DNA from: Candidatus Omnitrophota bacterium
GTDB taxonomy: Bacteria; Omnitrophota; Gorgyraeia; 1-14-0-20-64-10
Reading direction: 5' to 3'
DNA length: 37,875 nt
Assembly: GCA_023818695.1 (NCBI GenBank)
Contig: JAMWCF010000001.1
Span: 659,306-697,180, forward strand
Shown piece after piece: positions 24,182-32,620 of the stretch; the stretch's first letter is position 1, and each line of letters begins with the position of its first letter. The translations under genes were made by a program, and so were the position numbers. The notes under the pieces are model-generated. The model made no database searches and was not told the DNA's origin. It saw only the letters and a program-made list of their open reading frames with translations.

Positions 24182-25695
24182 CTCCATCCTCCGCGCCACA
24201 CCCCCGGCCCGCTGCGGCCCTGTCTCCACCTCGTGTCCTTCCAGGGTTTCTGCTGCAGATGCTCCAGCTCCGGCGGAACATCCCTCCTGCCTCTGGATTC
24301 CAAAATCTTCTTCAGATCGGCAGGCGATTGTTTGAAAGGCAGGATATACGCCGCGTGTCCGCCTGCGAAGCGGTTCACGGCGGCTAGGTCAACGGCCGGA
24401 TCGATGAACCGCTCGTACGGCCTGCCGTTCAAGGAAACCCAGCAGTCGGCATAGACGGCTACATCCCTCCCCGCCGCCTTCATCTTCCTGGCCAGGTAAT
24501 GGGCGAACTGAATAATCATATCGGGGGTCTGCGCCAGTTCGTGGTACTGCGGCTTGGATAAACCCTTTTCAGGCATTATGAAGATCTCTTCGCCTGTTTG
24601 CCGGTCTTTCATGCGGAAAGCGACCAACCCGTTCTTGACCCGTAGCAGCATCCGCCAGGAAAACATGTGTCCTTCCTCCGTCCAAGAGACATATCCCGGA
24701 TAGAACCAGTGGCGAAGGGGAAACAGCACGTGGAAAGTCATATAGGAAGCCAGCAAGAAGACAGCCGTTTTCTGCCTGCCTGTCAAGCCGGAGGCGAAGA
24801 CAGCCCGCTGGGGCCGCACCGTCAGTTCGGTGACACGTGGCGGACCTAAAAGTCGCCGGGGCCAATCCGGTTCGAAAAAGATGGTGGTCAGGGCCATCAT
24901 CATCCACGGGAAGATCCCGATATGAAAAAGATGGATGTTCGTCAGGTGGAAGCCAATCGCCGCCGAGTAGGCCCATCCCCTCGTGCACCTCCACAACAGC
25001 AGAGGGACGACCAACAGGTCGAAAAGGAGCCCGCCGTAAGCGAAGAAGAAGGACGCCCAGGGCTGTGCGAAATGCCGGGTGACGGCGTACGGCAGTTTCG
25101 ACGAGTTGATCCTGGAGGCCAGCATGGATCCCATGGCGGTCCCGTTGAGCCAGTCGGCATCGAGCTTGGCGATTCCTCCGAAAAAATAAGGGATCCCCAC
25201 CTGGAACCGCAGCAGCCAAAGGGCCCATCCGGGGACCGTCTGCGACCTCAAGCCGGGGCGCAGGAGGGCGTCCAAAGAAAAAGCCCTGTGCGCCGGGATA
25301 AAAATCATCAGGAAGCTGATGAGCATGATCAGGTAGAAATGGTTCAAATAATAGGACTGCTCAAGGAGGAATATGTAGGAGAACCCGATGAAAAAGAGGG
25401 CAGTGCTGACGCGGTAGTACAGACCGACAGCAATGAAGAGGGCCAGCACCCCCAACACCGCCATGTGGACGTACAAGCCGTTGCCCGGCCACGGCTTGAC
25501 CCAGTCGAAACCGGGATAAGTGAAGTGAAAATCGGGATTCAGAAAATGGCTGTCGATCCACCCTTTCCTGAAATAGCGGACAACCTCCACCAGCATCAGG
25601 ACGCCGAAGGCGATCCGGAAGAACACGATGGAGGCGACGTCGACCGGTGAGAAAAGCTCCGTCCCTATCCGTTCAAACAGGGGACGGCGCGTCAT
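24178..25695 (-). CDS. HTTM-domain membrane protein (vitamin K-dependent gamma-carboxylase-like)
   Basis: A 505-residue multi-pass membrane protein with the HTTM domain shared by bacterial homologues of vitamin K-dependent gamma-carboxylase. Residues 12-27 read ELFSPVDVASIVFFRI. Further hallmarks are YLNHFYLIMLISFLMIFIPAHRAFSLDALLRP, WLLRFQVGIPYFFGGIAKLDADWLNG and FHLTNIHLFHIGIFPWMM. After the membrane part, a soluble C-terminal half has LRHWFYPGYVSWTEEGHMFSWRMLLR and continues to the stop, as in fuller VKGC homologues. The bacterial substrate is unknown. The start overlaps the GT2 stop as ATGA. A decayed copy lies directly downstream. Confidence 0.9.
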   Translation of the reverse strand: MTRRPLFERIGTELFSPVDVASIVFFRIAFGVLMLVEVVRYFRKGWIDSHFLNPDFHFTYPGFDWVKPWPGNGLYVHMAVLGVLALFIAVGLYYRVSTALFFIGFSYIFLLEQSYYLNHFYLIMLISFLMIFIPAHRAFSLDALLRPGLRSQTVPGWALWLLRFQVGIPYFFGGIAKLDADWLNGTAMGSMLASRINSSKLPYAVTRHFAQPWASFFFAYGGLLFDLLVVPLLLWRCTRGWAYSAAIGFHLTNIHLFHIGIFPWMMMALTTIFFEPDWPRRLLGPPRVTELTVRPQRAVFASGLTGRQKTAVFLLASYMTFHVLFPLRHWFYPGYVSWTEEGHMFSWRMLLRVKNGLVAFRMKDRQTGEEIFIMPEKGLSKPQYHELAQTPDMIIQFAHYLARKMKAAGRDVAVYADCWVSLNGRPYERFIDPAVDLAAVNRFAGGHAAYILPFKQSPADLKKILESRGRRDVPPELEHLQQKPWKDTRWRQGRSGPGVWRGGWR

Positions 25696-26399
25696 CGGAT
25701 CGAGAGCCGTATCCGGAACAGATCCGCCAGCATCTCGAGCGGTCCAAAAAGAAAATGAACTTTGCTGGTCGGCGAGTTGCGCCAGAGGACAGGCACTTCC
25801 TTTATCTTGTATCCCATCCGCTGGGCGTAATACAGGATTTCCGCGTCGAAACAGAAGCCGTCTATTTTTTGGCGGGAAAAAAGTTCTTTAGCTGCCTGCC
25901 GTTTGAAGCACTTGAAACCGCATTGGGAATCGATGATCCCTTTGAAGGTCAGAAGTCTGGCGATCTTGTTGAAGAGCTTGCCCATCGTCTGGCGGACAAT
26001 GTTCTGCCGGATCTCCACTTTCGAATCCGACAGGGATCTGGAACCGATCGCGATGTCATACCCCTCTTCCAGCGGCTTAATCAGTTTCTCCATCTCTTCG
26101 ATCGGCGTGGACAGATCGGCGTCGGTAAAGAGAAGGGTGTCTCCCTGCGCCTCCAACATTCCCCGTTTGACGCTGAATCCCTTTCCCCGGTTCCTCTCAT
26201 TCCGAACCAAGCGCCCCTTCCCAGGAAAACCTCTCAACATCCCTTCAACCAGGGAGGCCGTATTGTCTGTGCTGCCGTCGTCTACGACGATTATTTCGGC
26301 GTCCATATTCTTGCGGAGCAGGAACTCGCGGATTTTCTGGAGGGTGTGCCCGATCCGGACTTCTTCGTTGTAAGCGGGGATGACGATGGAGAGCTTCAC
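25692..26399 (-). CDS. GT2 glycosyltransferase, dolichyl/polyprenyl-phosphate beta-glucosyltransferase-like
   Basis: A 235-residue family 2 glycosyltransferase. It has SIVIPAYNEEVRIG, IIVVDDGSTDNTA, ERNRGKGFSVKRGM and the metal-binding TDADLST (DxD-type), then GSRSL and DSQCGFKCF. This wording is that of enzymes loading glucose or mannose onto a polyprenyl phosphate (ALG5/DPM1-like). There is no C-terminal membrane segment. The lipid-linked sugar could feed a membrane glycosyltransferase such as the one at 31041-32588 (inference). It lies 11 nt after the acyl-CoA dehydrogenase gene. Confidence 0.92.
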   Translation of the reverse strand: MKLSIVIPAYNEEVRIGHTLQKIREFLLRKNMDAEIIVVDDGSTDNTASLVEGMLRGFPGKGRLVRNERNRGKGFSVKRGMLEAQGDTLLFTDADLSTPIEEMEKLIKPLEEGYDIAIGSRSLSDSKVEIRQNIVRQTMGKLFNKIARLLTFKGIIDSQCGFKCFKRQAAKELFSRQKIDGFCFDAEILYYAQRMGYKIKEVPVLWRNSPTSKVHFLFGPLEMLADLFRIRLSIR

Positions 26400-26410
26400 A
26401 AACCCTTACG

Positions 26411-28297
26411 TCACCGGACGATGCCGGACTCCAGCCAAGTGTAGTTGCCCTTCATGAGGTCCTGCGCGACCCTGTATCCCTGGCGATCCTCCGGGATGTC
26501 GAGACTTGCGAAGTTGGCGTCGATCCGGCGCCGGGCGTAGCGGCAGAAGAGGTCGGCCAGTTCCACCGCATTGGTGGAACTATCCTGCGAGCGCATCATC
26601 GCCGCGCGGGAGATCGAAGCGGCCATGACGAACAGGTCCATCCCGATGTCCACGAGCCGGGCCAGCATCGCCTGCCGCTTGTCCAGCTTCTGCTGGTAGC
26701 GCATCATCTTGTGGAAGAGGACCCGGGCCAGCCGCCTGCTGCCGCCCAGCACGAAACCCCAATGGCCCCGCAGCTGCGGCGGCAGGCCGGCCGGCCTGTT
26801 GCCGAGAACCGGCAGCCACAGTTTTGGATACCAGATGGCGTAGAAACCGGCGGCGGTGACCGCCGCCTTCACCCGCTGGCCTACAGAACGGTTGGGCAGG
26901 ATCATGTCGAAGGCCAGCTGGATGTGCGGGTCCAGCGCCTCCCGGGCGAGGAACAGGTGCATGATCTCGCTGGTCCCCTCGATGATCCGGTTGATGCGGG
27001 CGTCCCGCAGGATCCGCTCCGCCGGGATCGGCTCCTCCCCGCGACCCTTGAGCGAATCGGCCGACTCGAAACCGCGGCCACCCCGGATCTGGACCGTCTG
27101 GTCGGCGATCGTCCAGGAGACCTCGGAGCCGAACAGCTTGGCGAACGCCGCCTCCAGCCGGATGTCGGTCTGCCCCTTGTCGGCCCAGGCGGAGGTTAGC
27201 CAGACGACCGCCTCCATGGCGAAGGTATGGGCCGTCATCCATCCCATCATGGTGGCCACCGCCTCATGCCCGCCGATCGGCCCGCCCCACTGTTTGCGCT
27301 CCTGCGCCCATCTCCGGACAATCTGCAGACACCGCTTGGCCCCTCCCAGACAGCCGGCCGGCAGGGTCAGCCGCCCGGTGTTCAGGGTCATCAACGCCAC
27401 CTTCAACCCTTTGCCCAGGTCCCAGATGATGTTCTCCTTCGGCACCCGGACATCCTTGAACTCCAAAAGCCCGTTCTGGATCCCTCGGATTCCCATGAAC
27501 TGGCACCGGTGGACAAGCCGAATTCCCGGCATCCCCTTCTCAACGATGAAAGCGGTGATCTGCTTGCGCGGCTTGCCCCGCACCATCACGTCCGGTGTGC
27601 GGGCCATCACCACCATCACGTCGGCGACCGGCCCGTTGGTGCACCAGAGTTTCCGCCCGTTGATCAGGTAGGCGCTTCCCCCGTCCACCGGTGTGGCGGT
27701 GGTGGACATGTTGGCCGGGTCGGACCCCACGTCCGGCTCGGTCAGTGCAAAGGCGGAGATCGCCCCCTTGGCGAAAAGCGGCAGGTATTTCCTCTTCTGC
27801 TGGTCGGTCCCGAACATCTTCAGCGGCTGGGGCACGCCGATCGATTGGTGGGCGGAGAGCCAGACGGCGGTGGAACTGCAGTACGAGCCGACCAGCGCAA
27901 TGGCTCGGTTGTAGTTCACCTGGGAGAACCCGAGCCCTCCGTATTCCTTCGGGATCTTCATCCCGAAACAACCGAGCTTCGCCAGCCCCTCGATCACCTC
28001 ATCCGGCAGGTCGCCGGTCCGGTCGATCGCATCCGGGTCCACCTTCTGCTTCAGGAACGCCTCCAGCTTCTCGCAGAAAGCGTCCCCGACCCGCTTGTCC
28101 TCCTCGGACTGGACCGCGTACGGGAAGATCAACCGCGTCAGCACCCTGCCCAAAAAAAGCTGGCCCGCGAAGGTGGGCCGTTCCCACACCGCCTCGCGGG
28201 CCTCTTCAATCGCTTGGAGGGCCTCGGGTCCTCCGGGGATCATCCGGTCGTTCTGTTTGTCGTGGAGCTCCTTCGCCTCGGCTGCCGGTTTAGCCAT
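26411..28297 (-). CDS. Acyl-CoA dehydrogenase family protein, long form
   Basis: A 628-residue flavoprotein. The standard ACAD core shows GCFGMKIPKEYGGLGFSQ, FALTEPDVGSDPANM and RKLWCTNGP. Later come QIRGGRGFE and RINRIIEGTSEIMHLFLAREALDPH, where the EGT Glu is the probable catalytic base. An N-terminal extension and about 170 C-terminal residues make it longer than the ~380-residue short forms, like VLCAD/ACAD9-type proteins. It would oxidise acyl-CoA and pass electrons to ETF; chain length is unknown. The ATG at 28297 shares one base with the peroxiredoxin stop (TGATG). Confidence 0.93.
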   Translation of the reverse strand: MAKPAAEAKELHDKQNDRMIPGGPEALQAIEEAREAVWERPTFAGQLFLGRVLTRLIFPYAVQSEEDKRVGDAFCEKLEAFLKQKVDPDAIDRTGDLPDEVIEGLAKLGCFGMKIPKEYGGLGFSQVNYNRAIALVGSYCSSTAVWLSAHQSIGVPQPLKMFGTDQQKRKYLPLFAKGAISAFALTEPDVGSDPANMSTTATPVDGGSAYLINGRKLWCTNGPVADVMVVMARTPDVMVRGKPRKQITAFIVEKGMPGIRLVHRCQFMGIRGIQNGLLEFKDVRVPKENIIWDLGKGLKVALMTLNTGRLTLPAGCLGGAKRCLQIVRRWAQERKQWGGPIGGHEAVATMMGWMTAHTFAMEAVVWLTSAWADKGQTDIRLEAAFAKLFGSEVSWTIADQTVQIRGGRGFESADSLKGRGEEPIPAERILRDARINRIIEGTSEIMHLFLAREALDPHIQLAFDMILPNRSVGQRVKAAVTAAGFYAIWYPKLWLPVLGNRPAGLPPQLRGHWGFVLGGSRRLARVLFHKMMRYQQKLDKRQAMLARLVDIGMDLFVMAASISRAAMMRSQDSSTNAVELADLFCRYARRRIDANFASLDIPEDRQGYRVAQDLMKGNYTWLESGIVR

Positions 28298-28788
28298 CAA
28301 GCCCCCAGGGTTTTTAAGTCCTCCAGTACTTCCTGCGCATGCTCTTCCGGTTTGACCTTCGGATAGACCTTGGCGATCTTCCCTTTGGGGTCGATCAAAA
28401 AGGAAGCGCGCTGGATCCCCATGTACGTCTTGCCCATGAACTGCTTCTCTCCCCAGACCCCGTAGGCGTTGATCATCTGCTTCTGCGGGTCCGCCAGCAG
28501 GGGAAACGGCAGGTTGAACTTCTCGGCGAACTTTCCGTGGCTCTCCACCGAGTCGGCGCTCACGCCGAACACCTGCGCCTTCAGCTTCTTGAAGCCGCTG
28601 ATCTGGTCACGCAGGCCGCAGGCCTCCTTGGTGCATCCCGGGGTGTCGTCCTTCGGGTAAAAGTAGACCAGCACCCACTGACCTTTATAATCGGAAAGTT
28701 TATGCGTCTTCCCGTTCTGGTCCTGCAAAGAAAAATCGGGCGCCGTCGAGCCGGCCTTCAATCCCTTCTTCTGTGTTGCGGTTGCCAT
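28297..28788 (-). CDS. bcp: Thioredoxin-dependent thiol peroxidase, BCP-type peroxiredoxin
   Basis: A 163-residue peroxiredoxin that reduces peroxides. Peroxidatic Cys52 and probable resolving Cys57 are in [15 protein letters not shown]. Family parts are [53 protein letters not shown] and [24 protein letters not shown]. The ATG at 28788 follows a GGAGGT site by 6 nt; upstream in-frame ATGs lie in the promoter and were rejected. First gene of the operon continuing with the dehydrogenase, GT2 and HTTM genes. Confidence 0.95.
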   Translation of the reverse strand: MATATQKKGLKAGSTAPDFSLQDQNGKTHKLSDYKGQWVLVYFYPKDDTPGCTKEACGLRDQISGFKKLKAQVFGVSADSVESHGKFAEKFNLPFPLLADPQKQMINAYGVWGEKQFMGKTYMGIQRASFLIDPKGKIAKVYPKVKPEEHAQEVLEDLKTLGA

Positions 28789-28813
28789 CGTTTTACCTCC
28801 ACTTAAAGCATAC

Positions 28814-28819
28814 ATTGTA
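28814..28819 (-). promoter_or_regulatory. Extended -10 promoter of the peroxiredoxin operon
   Basis: On the minus strand TGT-TACAAT gives an extended -10 (TGn) with a 5 of 6 match. A weak TTGCGT lies 15 nt upstream. The start near 28807 leaves a leader of about 20 nt containing GGAGGT. Confidence 0.5.
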
Positions 28820-28851
28820 ACATGCTGGAATAACACGCAATAGTGAGCCCC

Positions 28852-28880
28852 TTGACTTTCATCTCGATTCGTCCTATGCT
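28852..28880 (+). promoter_or_regulatory. Sigma-70 promoter of the diguanylate cyclase operon
   Basis: TTGACT (28852-28857) and TATGCT (28875-28880) are spaced by 17 nt. Transcription near 28887 would leave only about 9 nt before the ATG at 28896, and no ribosome site is visible. An upstream in-frame GTG at 28881 lies before this start site and was rejected for that reason. Confidence 0.6.
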
Positions 28881-28895
28881 GTGTTGGTACCGCTG

Positions 28896-29795
28896 ATGAA
28901 CAGTAACCCTTTTAACGGGTCTGACCAGAAACTCCCCTGGATCGTCGGCGGTTTTTTGTTTGTAACCGCCCTTGGAATTTTCGACGTTTTCACCGGCCCC
29001 CACTTTTCCTTCGAACTCCTCTACCTGGTCCCCGTAACCCTGGTCATCTGGTTCGCCGGCAGATGGGCCGGCACCTACATCGCCCTGGCCGGCGCCGTCA
29101 CCTGGCTGACCGCCGCGGTCCTGCAAAAACCGCCGGAGATCTCCTCCTTCACGCACCTCTGGAACACCGTTTCCCGGCTGCTCTTTTTCGCCGTCGTGGC
29201 CGTCTTCATCCCCCACCTGCGCACCGCCTGGCAGCAGGAAAAGGAGCTGGCCCGCACCGATTTCCTCACCGGGGTCGCCAACAAACGCTGCTTCATGGAT
29301 ATGGCCTCCCTGGAGCTGGAGCGCAACACCCGCTACAATCGCCCCTTTACCTTCGTCTACATGGACATCGACAACTTCAAGTTCGTCAACGACCGGATGG
29401 GCCACAACGCCGGCGACACGCTGCTGCGCGCAGTGGCCCAAACCCTGAAAAAGAAGGTCCGTTCCATCGACCTGGTGGCCCGCCTCGGGGGCGACGAGTT
29501 CGCCGTCCTCCTTCCGGAGACACAGTCCCAGGCGGCCCGAATTGTCGTGCAGAGGATCCAGAAAGACCTGATCGACCTGGTGGAAAAGAACGAGTGGCCG
29601 GTCTCCTTCAGCTTCGGGGTGGCCACCTTCATGCGGCCGCCGGAATCAGTCGAGGAGATGATCCGAAAAGCCGACGCCCTGATGTACGCCTCCAAAAACA
29701 ACGGGAAAAACCTGATCAAGCATGAGTTGATCGGCGGCCCAGCGCCGGTGGAGGTCCCCCGCGGCAAACCGGCCCAGATTCGCAAAACCGCGTGA
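28896..29795 (+). CDS. Membrane-bound diguanylate cyclase (GGDEF)
   Basis: A 299-residue enzyme making cyclic di-GMP. Four short hydrophobic segments fill residues 14-107 ([56 protein letters not shown]), a compact membrane sensor like MASE-type domains. The GGDEF domain opens with [12 protein letters not shown]. It has the metal-binding [11 protein letters not shown] and the active-site GGDEF (198-202), with an inhibitory I-site RxxD (RSID, 189-192) five residues upstream, so product inhibition is expected. No EAL domain. The stop overlaps the next gene as GTGA. Confidence 0.95.
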   Translation: MNSNPFNGSDQKLPWIVGGFLFVTALGIFDVFTGPHFSFELLYLVPVTLVIWFAGRWAGTYIALAGAVTWLTAAVLQKPPEISSFTHLWNTVSRLLFFAVVAVFIPHLRTAWQQEKELARTDFLTGVANKRCFMDMASLELERNTRYNRPFTFVYMDIDNFKFVNDRMGHNAGDTLLRAVAQTLKKKVRSIDLVARLGGDEFAVLLPETQSQAARIVVQRIQKDLIDLVEKNEWPVSFSFGVATFMRPPESVEEMIRKADALMYASKNNGKNLIKHELIGGPAPVEVPRGKPAQIRKTA

Positions 29796-30304
29796 GCTGG
29801 TGGCTTCTCCTTAAAACCGTTCTTTTCCTCATGGTCGTCCCCACCAATGTCTCCACCACTATTCCGTTTCTGATCCTCCACTCCTTCAAAAAACTGGCCC
29901 TTCCCCATCTGTGGGGTTTTTACGCCGTGCTCGGCGGCCCGCTGGTTCTCTTTGGAATCCTCACCTTCGTCTTCAGCGCTTTGACCTTCGCCCAGGCGGG
30001 ACGCGGCACCCCGATACCCTGGGACGCCCCGAAAGATTTCGTCGCCGTCGGCCTCTACCGATTCGTGCGCAACCCGATGTACCTCGGCGTCTTGAGTGTC
30101 GTGCTCGGCTGGGCCCTCATCTTCTGCGCCCCAATTCTGTTAGGATATCTTTTTACCCTGTGGCTGTTTTTCCATCTGTTTATCCTGATCTATGAGGAAC
30201 CGACCTTGAGACGGCGCTTCGGCGATTCGTACCGCGAATACTGCAGGGGGGTCCCCCGCTGGATTCCGCGGGAGACACCGGCCCGCCGGAGGCCAAAACC
30301 ATGA
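29792..30304 (+). CDS. Isoprenylcysteine carboxyl methyltransferase-like membrane protein
   Basis: A 170-residue protein with about four membrane segments and the ICMT/phospholipid methyltransferase C-terminal signature: GLYRFVRNPMYLGVL, then EEPTLRRRFGDSYREYCRGVPRWIPR. These elements bind SAM and close the active site at the membrane. Bacterial members methylate unknown lipids or isoprenoids. GTG start overlapping the cyclase stop; its own stop overlaps the next start as ATGA. The C-terminus is very basic (RRRPKP). Confidence 0.88.
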   Translation: MSWWLLLKTVLFLMVVPTNVSTTIPFLILHSFKKLALPHLWGFYAVLGGPLVLFGILTFVFSALTFAQAGRGTPIPWDAPKDFVAVGLYRFVRNPMYLGVLSVVLGWALIFCAPILLGYLFTLWLFFHLFILIYEEPTLRRRFGDSYREYCRGVPRWIPRETPARRRPKP

Positions 30305-31044
30305 AAACAGCCAGAACGAAAATGTGGGTCCTCCAGCATGCCGCCCCGGAAACGCTGGGCACCATCGCCTCCGCCCTGCGCGCCGCAGGCCACTCCTACG
30401 AATACGTCCGGACCTTCGAAGGGGCCCCCGTCCCTAAAAATATGGAGGGCGCCGACGGCCTGATCGTCATGGGCGGGCCGATGGGGGTCTACGACCATTC
30501 CAGGTATCCTTACCTGAAGGATGAAATGCGGCTGATCGAGACGGCCTTGAAAGAGAAAAAACCGGTGCTGGGCACCTGTTTGGGAAGCCAGCTTCTGGCC
30601 GCCGTCCTGGGGGCCCCGGTCACCAAAGGGAAGAAGAAGGAGATCGGCTGGCATCCGGTGACTCTTCGGAAGGCGGCTGCCTCCGACCCCCTCTGGAAAG
30701 GGGTCCCCCCTTCCTTTATGGGGTTCCACTGGCACGGAGATATCTTCGAGCTTCCGAAAGGGGCTGTCTCCCTGGCTTCATCGCTGACGACCGAGCACCA
30801 GGCGTTCCGCTGGGGGGAGAATGCCTACGGCCTGCTCTTCCACATGGAGGTGACTGAACCGATGATCCGCCAGATGACCGAGACCTTCGCGGATGAACTC
30901 CGGCAGGAAAAATTGAGCGGCCGGGAGATCCTTCAGGAGACCTCACAACACCAGCCGGAACTTCAGAAGATCGGCTCTGCTGTGTACGGCCGCTGGGCGG
31001 AGCTCCTTTCCTGCCGCTCCCCCCGACCGTTCATGATGACCTAA
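30301..31044 (+). CDS. Class I (GATase1) glutamine amidotransferase-like protein
   Basis: A 247-residue stand-alone amidotransferase, GMP-synthase-domain-like. The triad is visible: Cys93 in GTCLGSQLL, His181 and Glu183 in LLFHMEVT. VMGGPMGVYDHSRYPYL and FHWHGDIFELP are typical of this family (e.g. type 1 glutamine amidotransferases of the YfeJ/GuaA-like group). The acceptor is unknown; some members hydrolyse gamma-glutamyl compounds. Its TAA overlaps the stop of the convergent glycosyltransferase by 3 nt (CTAA). Confidence 0.92.
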   Translation: MKTARTKMWVLQHAAPETLGTIASALRAAGHSYEYVRTFEGAPVPKNMEGADGLIVMGGPMGVYDHSRYPYLKDEMRLIETALKEKKPVLGTCLGSQLLAAVLGAPVTKGKKKEIGWHPVTLRKAAASDPLWKGVPPSFMGFHWHGDIFELPKGAVSLASSLTTEHQAFRWGENAYGLLFHMEVTEPMIRQMTETFADELRQEKLSGREILQETSQHQPELQKIGSAVYGRWAELLSCRSPRPFMMT

Positions 31045-32588
31045 GGAACCACCTCGTACAGCCCGAACGTCCCGTTCCTGGCGACAAGCTTCAGCTTCCC
31101 ACCATTTAACCAAATCCACCGGGTGATTTTGAGGGTCCGCTTCAGGAGGTCCCCAGTGACATTCTCCATCTTCCGCGGGTCCGACAGACCGAGGTTCTTC
31201 CCTTCCGGGAAACCAACCGCATAGCGGACGGACCGGTCTCCTCTTCTGATCGCGTCAAACCCAGCTGTGTCGCCGGCAAAAGAGCGGTGATCCGTCAAAA
31301 CCTGCCAGTGAGCCGGCAGTGGTGTTATGCCGACGGTTCCTTTCCCATAGCGGGAATTGGCCTCCCTGGCGATGGCGAGGTAATCCCGGACCTCCGGCGT
31401 GCCGTACGGATTGACCCACTGCTGTATCCCGACAACCACGCTCGCGGCGAAACCCAGCGCGAACACCGCCCGCGGCACCCACAGGCGCCACGCCCCTTCC
31501 AGCGACCGGAACCCATACACGATGAAAGCCGGAAAGAGCGGCATCATGTAACGGTGTGCGTAACCGGCAGTGGCCACCGACAAAAGCATCAAACCAAACA
31601 ACACAAACCCCTCCAGAACGGAGGGCTGCCGCCGGAAAGAGCGGATCCACATAAAGGCCAGCCAGAGGACAAACGGGATGCTCAAAACCACCCCTTTCAT
31701 CTCGGAATAAACAAAAAAGAGCGGCGGGTTAAAAACCGTGCCGACGGATCCCAGCATCCCCCACAGGAGGTTATGCCGGACCTTCACCAAAAACTCCCCC
31801 GCCGATATCATGCCGGTGTAGTGAACGGCCATCGGATCCTTGTCCACGAAAAGCAGGATCGGCGGCTTCGCCCAGTAACCGCGCATCGGCACCGTCGAAC
31901 ACCACCACTCCCACAACAGAACCGGCACGGCAACCATCAGGGAACAGGCAAGCAGCTTTCTGAACACAGCCGGCGTCCGGTATCGCTTGTGGACCAGCAG
32001 GAACCATCCCCCGGCCATCAGCCCCAACGCCGTGATCTTCATCAGGTAAGCGGCCGTGATGAAGATCACCGCCCCAAAAAGAGTCCTGCTGACAACCGGC
32101 CCCTCCTCCCGCAGGTACCGGTCCATCCAGACCAGCGCCAGCATCACGAACAGGACCAGCGGGATCTCCGCCAGTATCCGGTGAGCCAGCATGAAAACGA
32201 CCGGCGAAGCCATCAAAACCAGAGTCGCCCATTCCGGCTTCTGCTCCGGTTCCAGGAACCGCCTGAAAAAGATCCCCGCCGCAACAGCCATCCCACCGGC
32301 CAAAAGAACCATGAACAGCTTCAGGACAACGAAATTGACGCCGAAGATGCCGACCAGCGGAATCAACAGGAGCGTCAATCCCGGCATCTGGCTGGTGACA
32401 GGGAAAAACCCATCCGCGAAAAGCTCCCCGTAGCGGTACGTGCTCCAAAAAGATTCCGCCCGCAGCAGGTAGGAGGCCGGATCATGGGCGCTGGTCAGCG
32501 TCATATCCAGGTAGGGATGCAGGAAAACCAGGTAAACCACGCCCAGGACAATCCCCAGGAGTGCGGTTTGGGAAAACCACTTGGTCAT
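31041..32588 (-). CDS. GT39/ArnT-like integral-membrane glycosyltransferase
   Basis: A 515-residue protein with about 11 membrane segments. The first periplasmic loop has MTLTSAHDPASYLLRAESFW, with the acidic residue expected for GT-C enzymes (HDxxxY-like), and FPVTSQMPGLTLLLIPLVGIFG follows. HRILAEIPLVLFVMLALVWMDRY is characteristic of dolichyl-phosphate-mannose-type and ArnT-like transferases. These use polyprenyl-phosphate sugars to glycosylate proteins or lipids on the outer face of the inner membrane. The acceptor here is unknown. It is transcribed divergently from the S74-protein operon with only 32 nt between start codons. Confidence 0.85.
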   Translation of the reverse strand: MTKWFSQTALLGIVLGVVYLVFLHPYLDMTLTSAHDPASYLLRAESFWSTYRYGELFADGFFPVTSQMPGLTLLLIPLVGIFGVNFVVLKLFMVLLAGGMAVAAGIFFRRFLEPEQKPEWATLVLMASPVVFMLAHRILAEIPLVLFVMLALVWMDRYLREEGPVVSRTLFGAVIFITAAYLMKITALGLMAGGWFLLVHKRYRTPAVFRKLLACSLMVAVPVLLWEWWCSTVPMRGYWAKPPILLFVDKDPMAVHYTGMISAGEFLVKVRHNLLWGMLGSVGTVFNPPLFFVYSEMKGVVLSIPFVLWLAFMWIRSFRRQPSVLEGFVLFGLMLLSVATAGYAHRYMMPLFPAFIVYGFRSLEGAWRLWVPRAVFALGFAASVVVGIQQWVNPYGTPEVRDYLAIAREANSRYGKGTVGITPLPAHWQVLTDHRSFAGDTAGFDAIRRGDRSVRYAVGFPEGKNLGLSDPRKMENVTGDLLKRTLKITRWIWLNGGKLKLVARNGTFGLYEVVP

Positions 32589-32608
32589 GGATTATTTAAT
32601 TTTATGCT
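32581..32608 (+). promoter_or_regulatory. Candidate promoter of the S74-protein operon
   Basis: TATGCT (32603-32608) lies 16 nt after TTGGTC (32581-32586), a weak -35 that touches the divergent start codon. TATGCT is the same -10 as at the diguanylate cyclase gene. The start site near 32615 leaves about 6 nt before the ATG at 32621. Confidence 0.45.
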
Positions 32609-32620
32609 ACCATAAAAAAG

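Noticed and set aside
28789-28836. N-terminal extension of the peroxiredoxin from an upstream in-frame ATG
   Set aside because: It would translate the promoter and the GGAGGT ribosome site; the ATG at 28788 has proper spacing and gives the usual BCP length.
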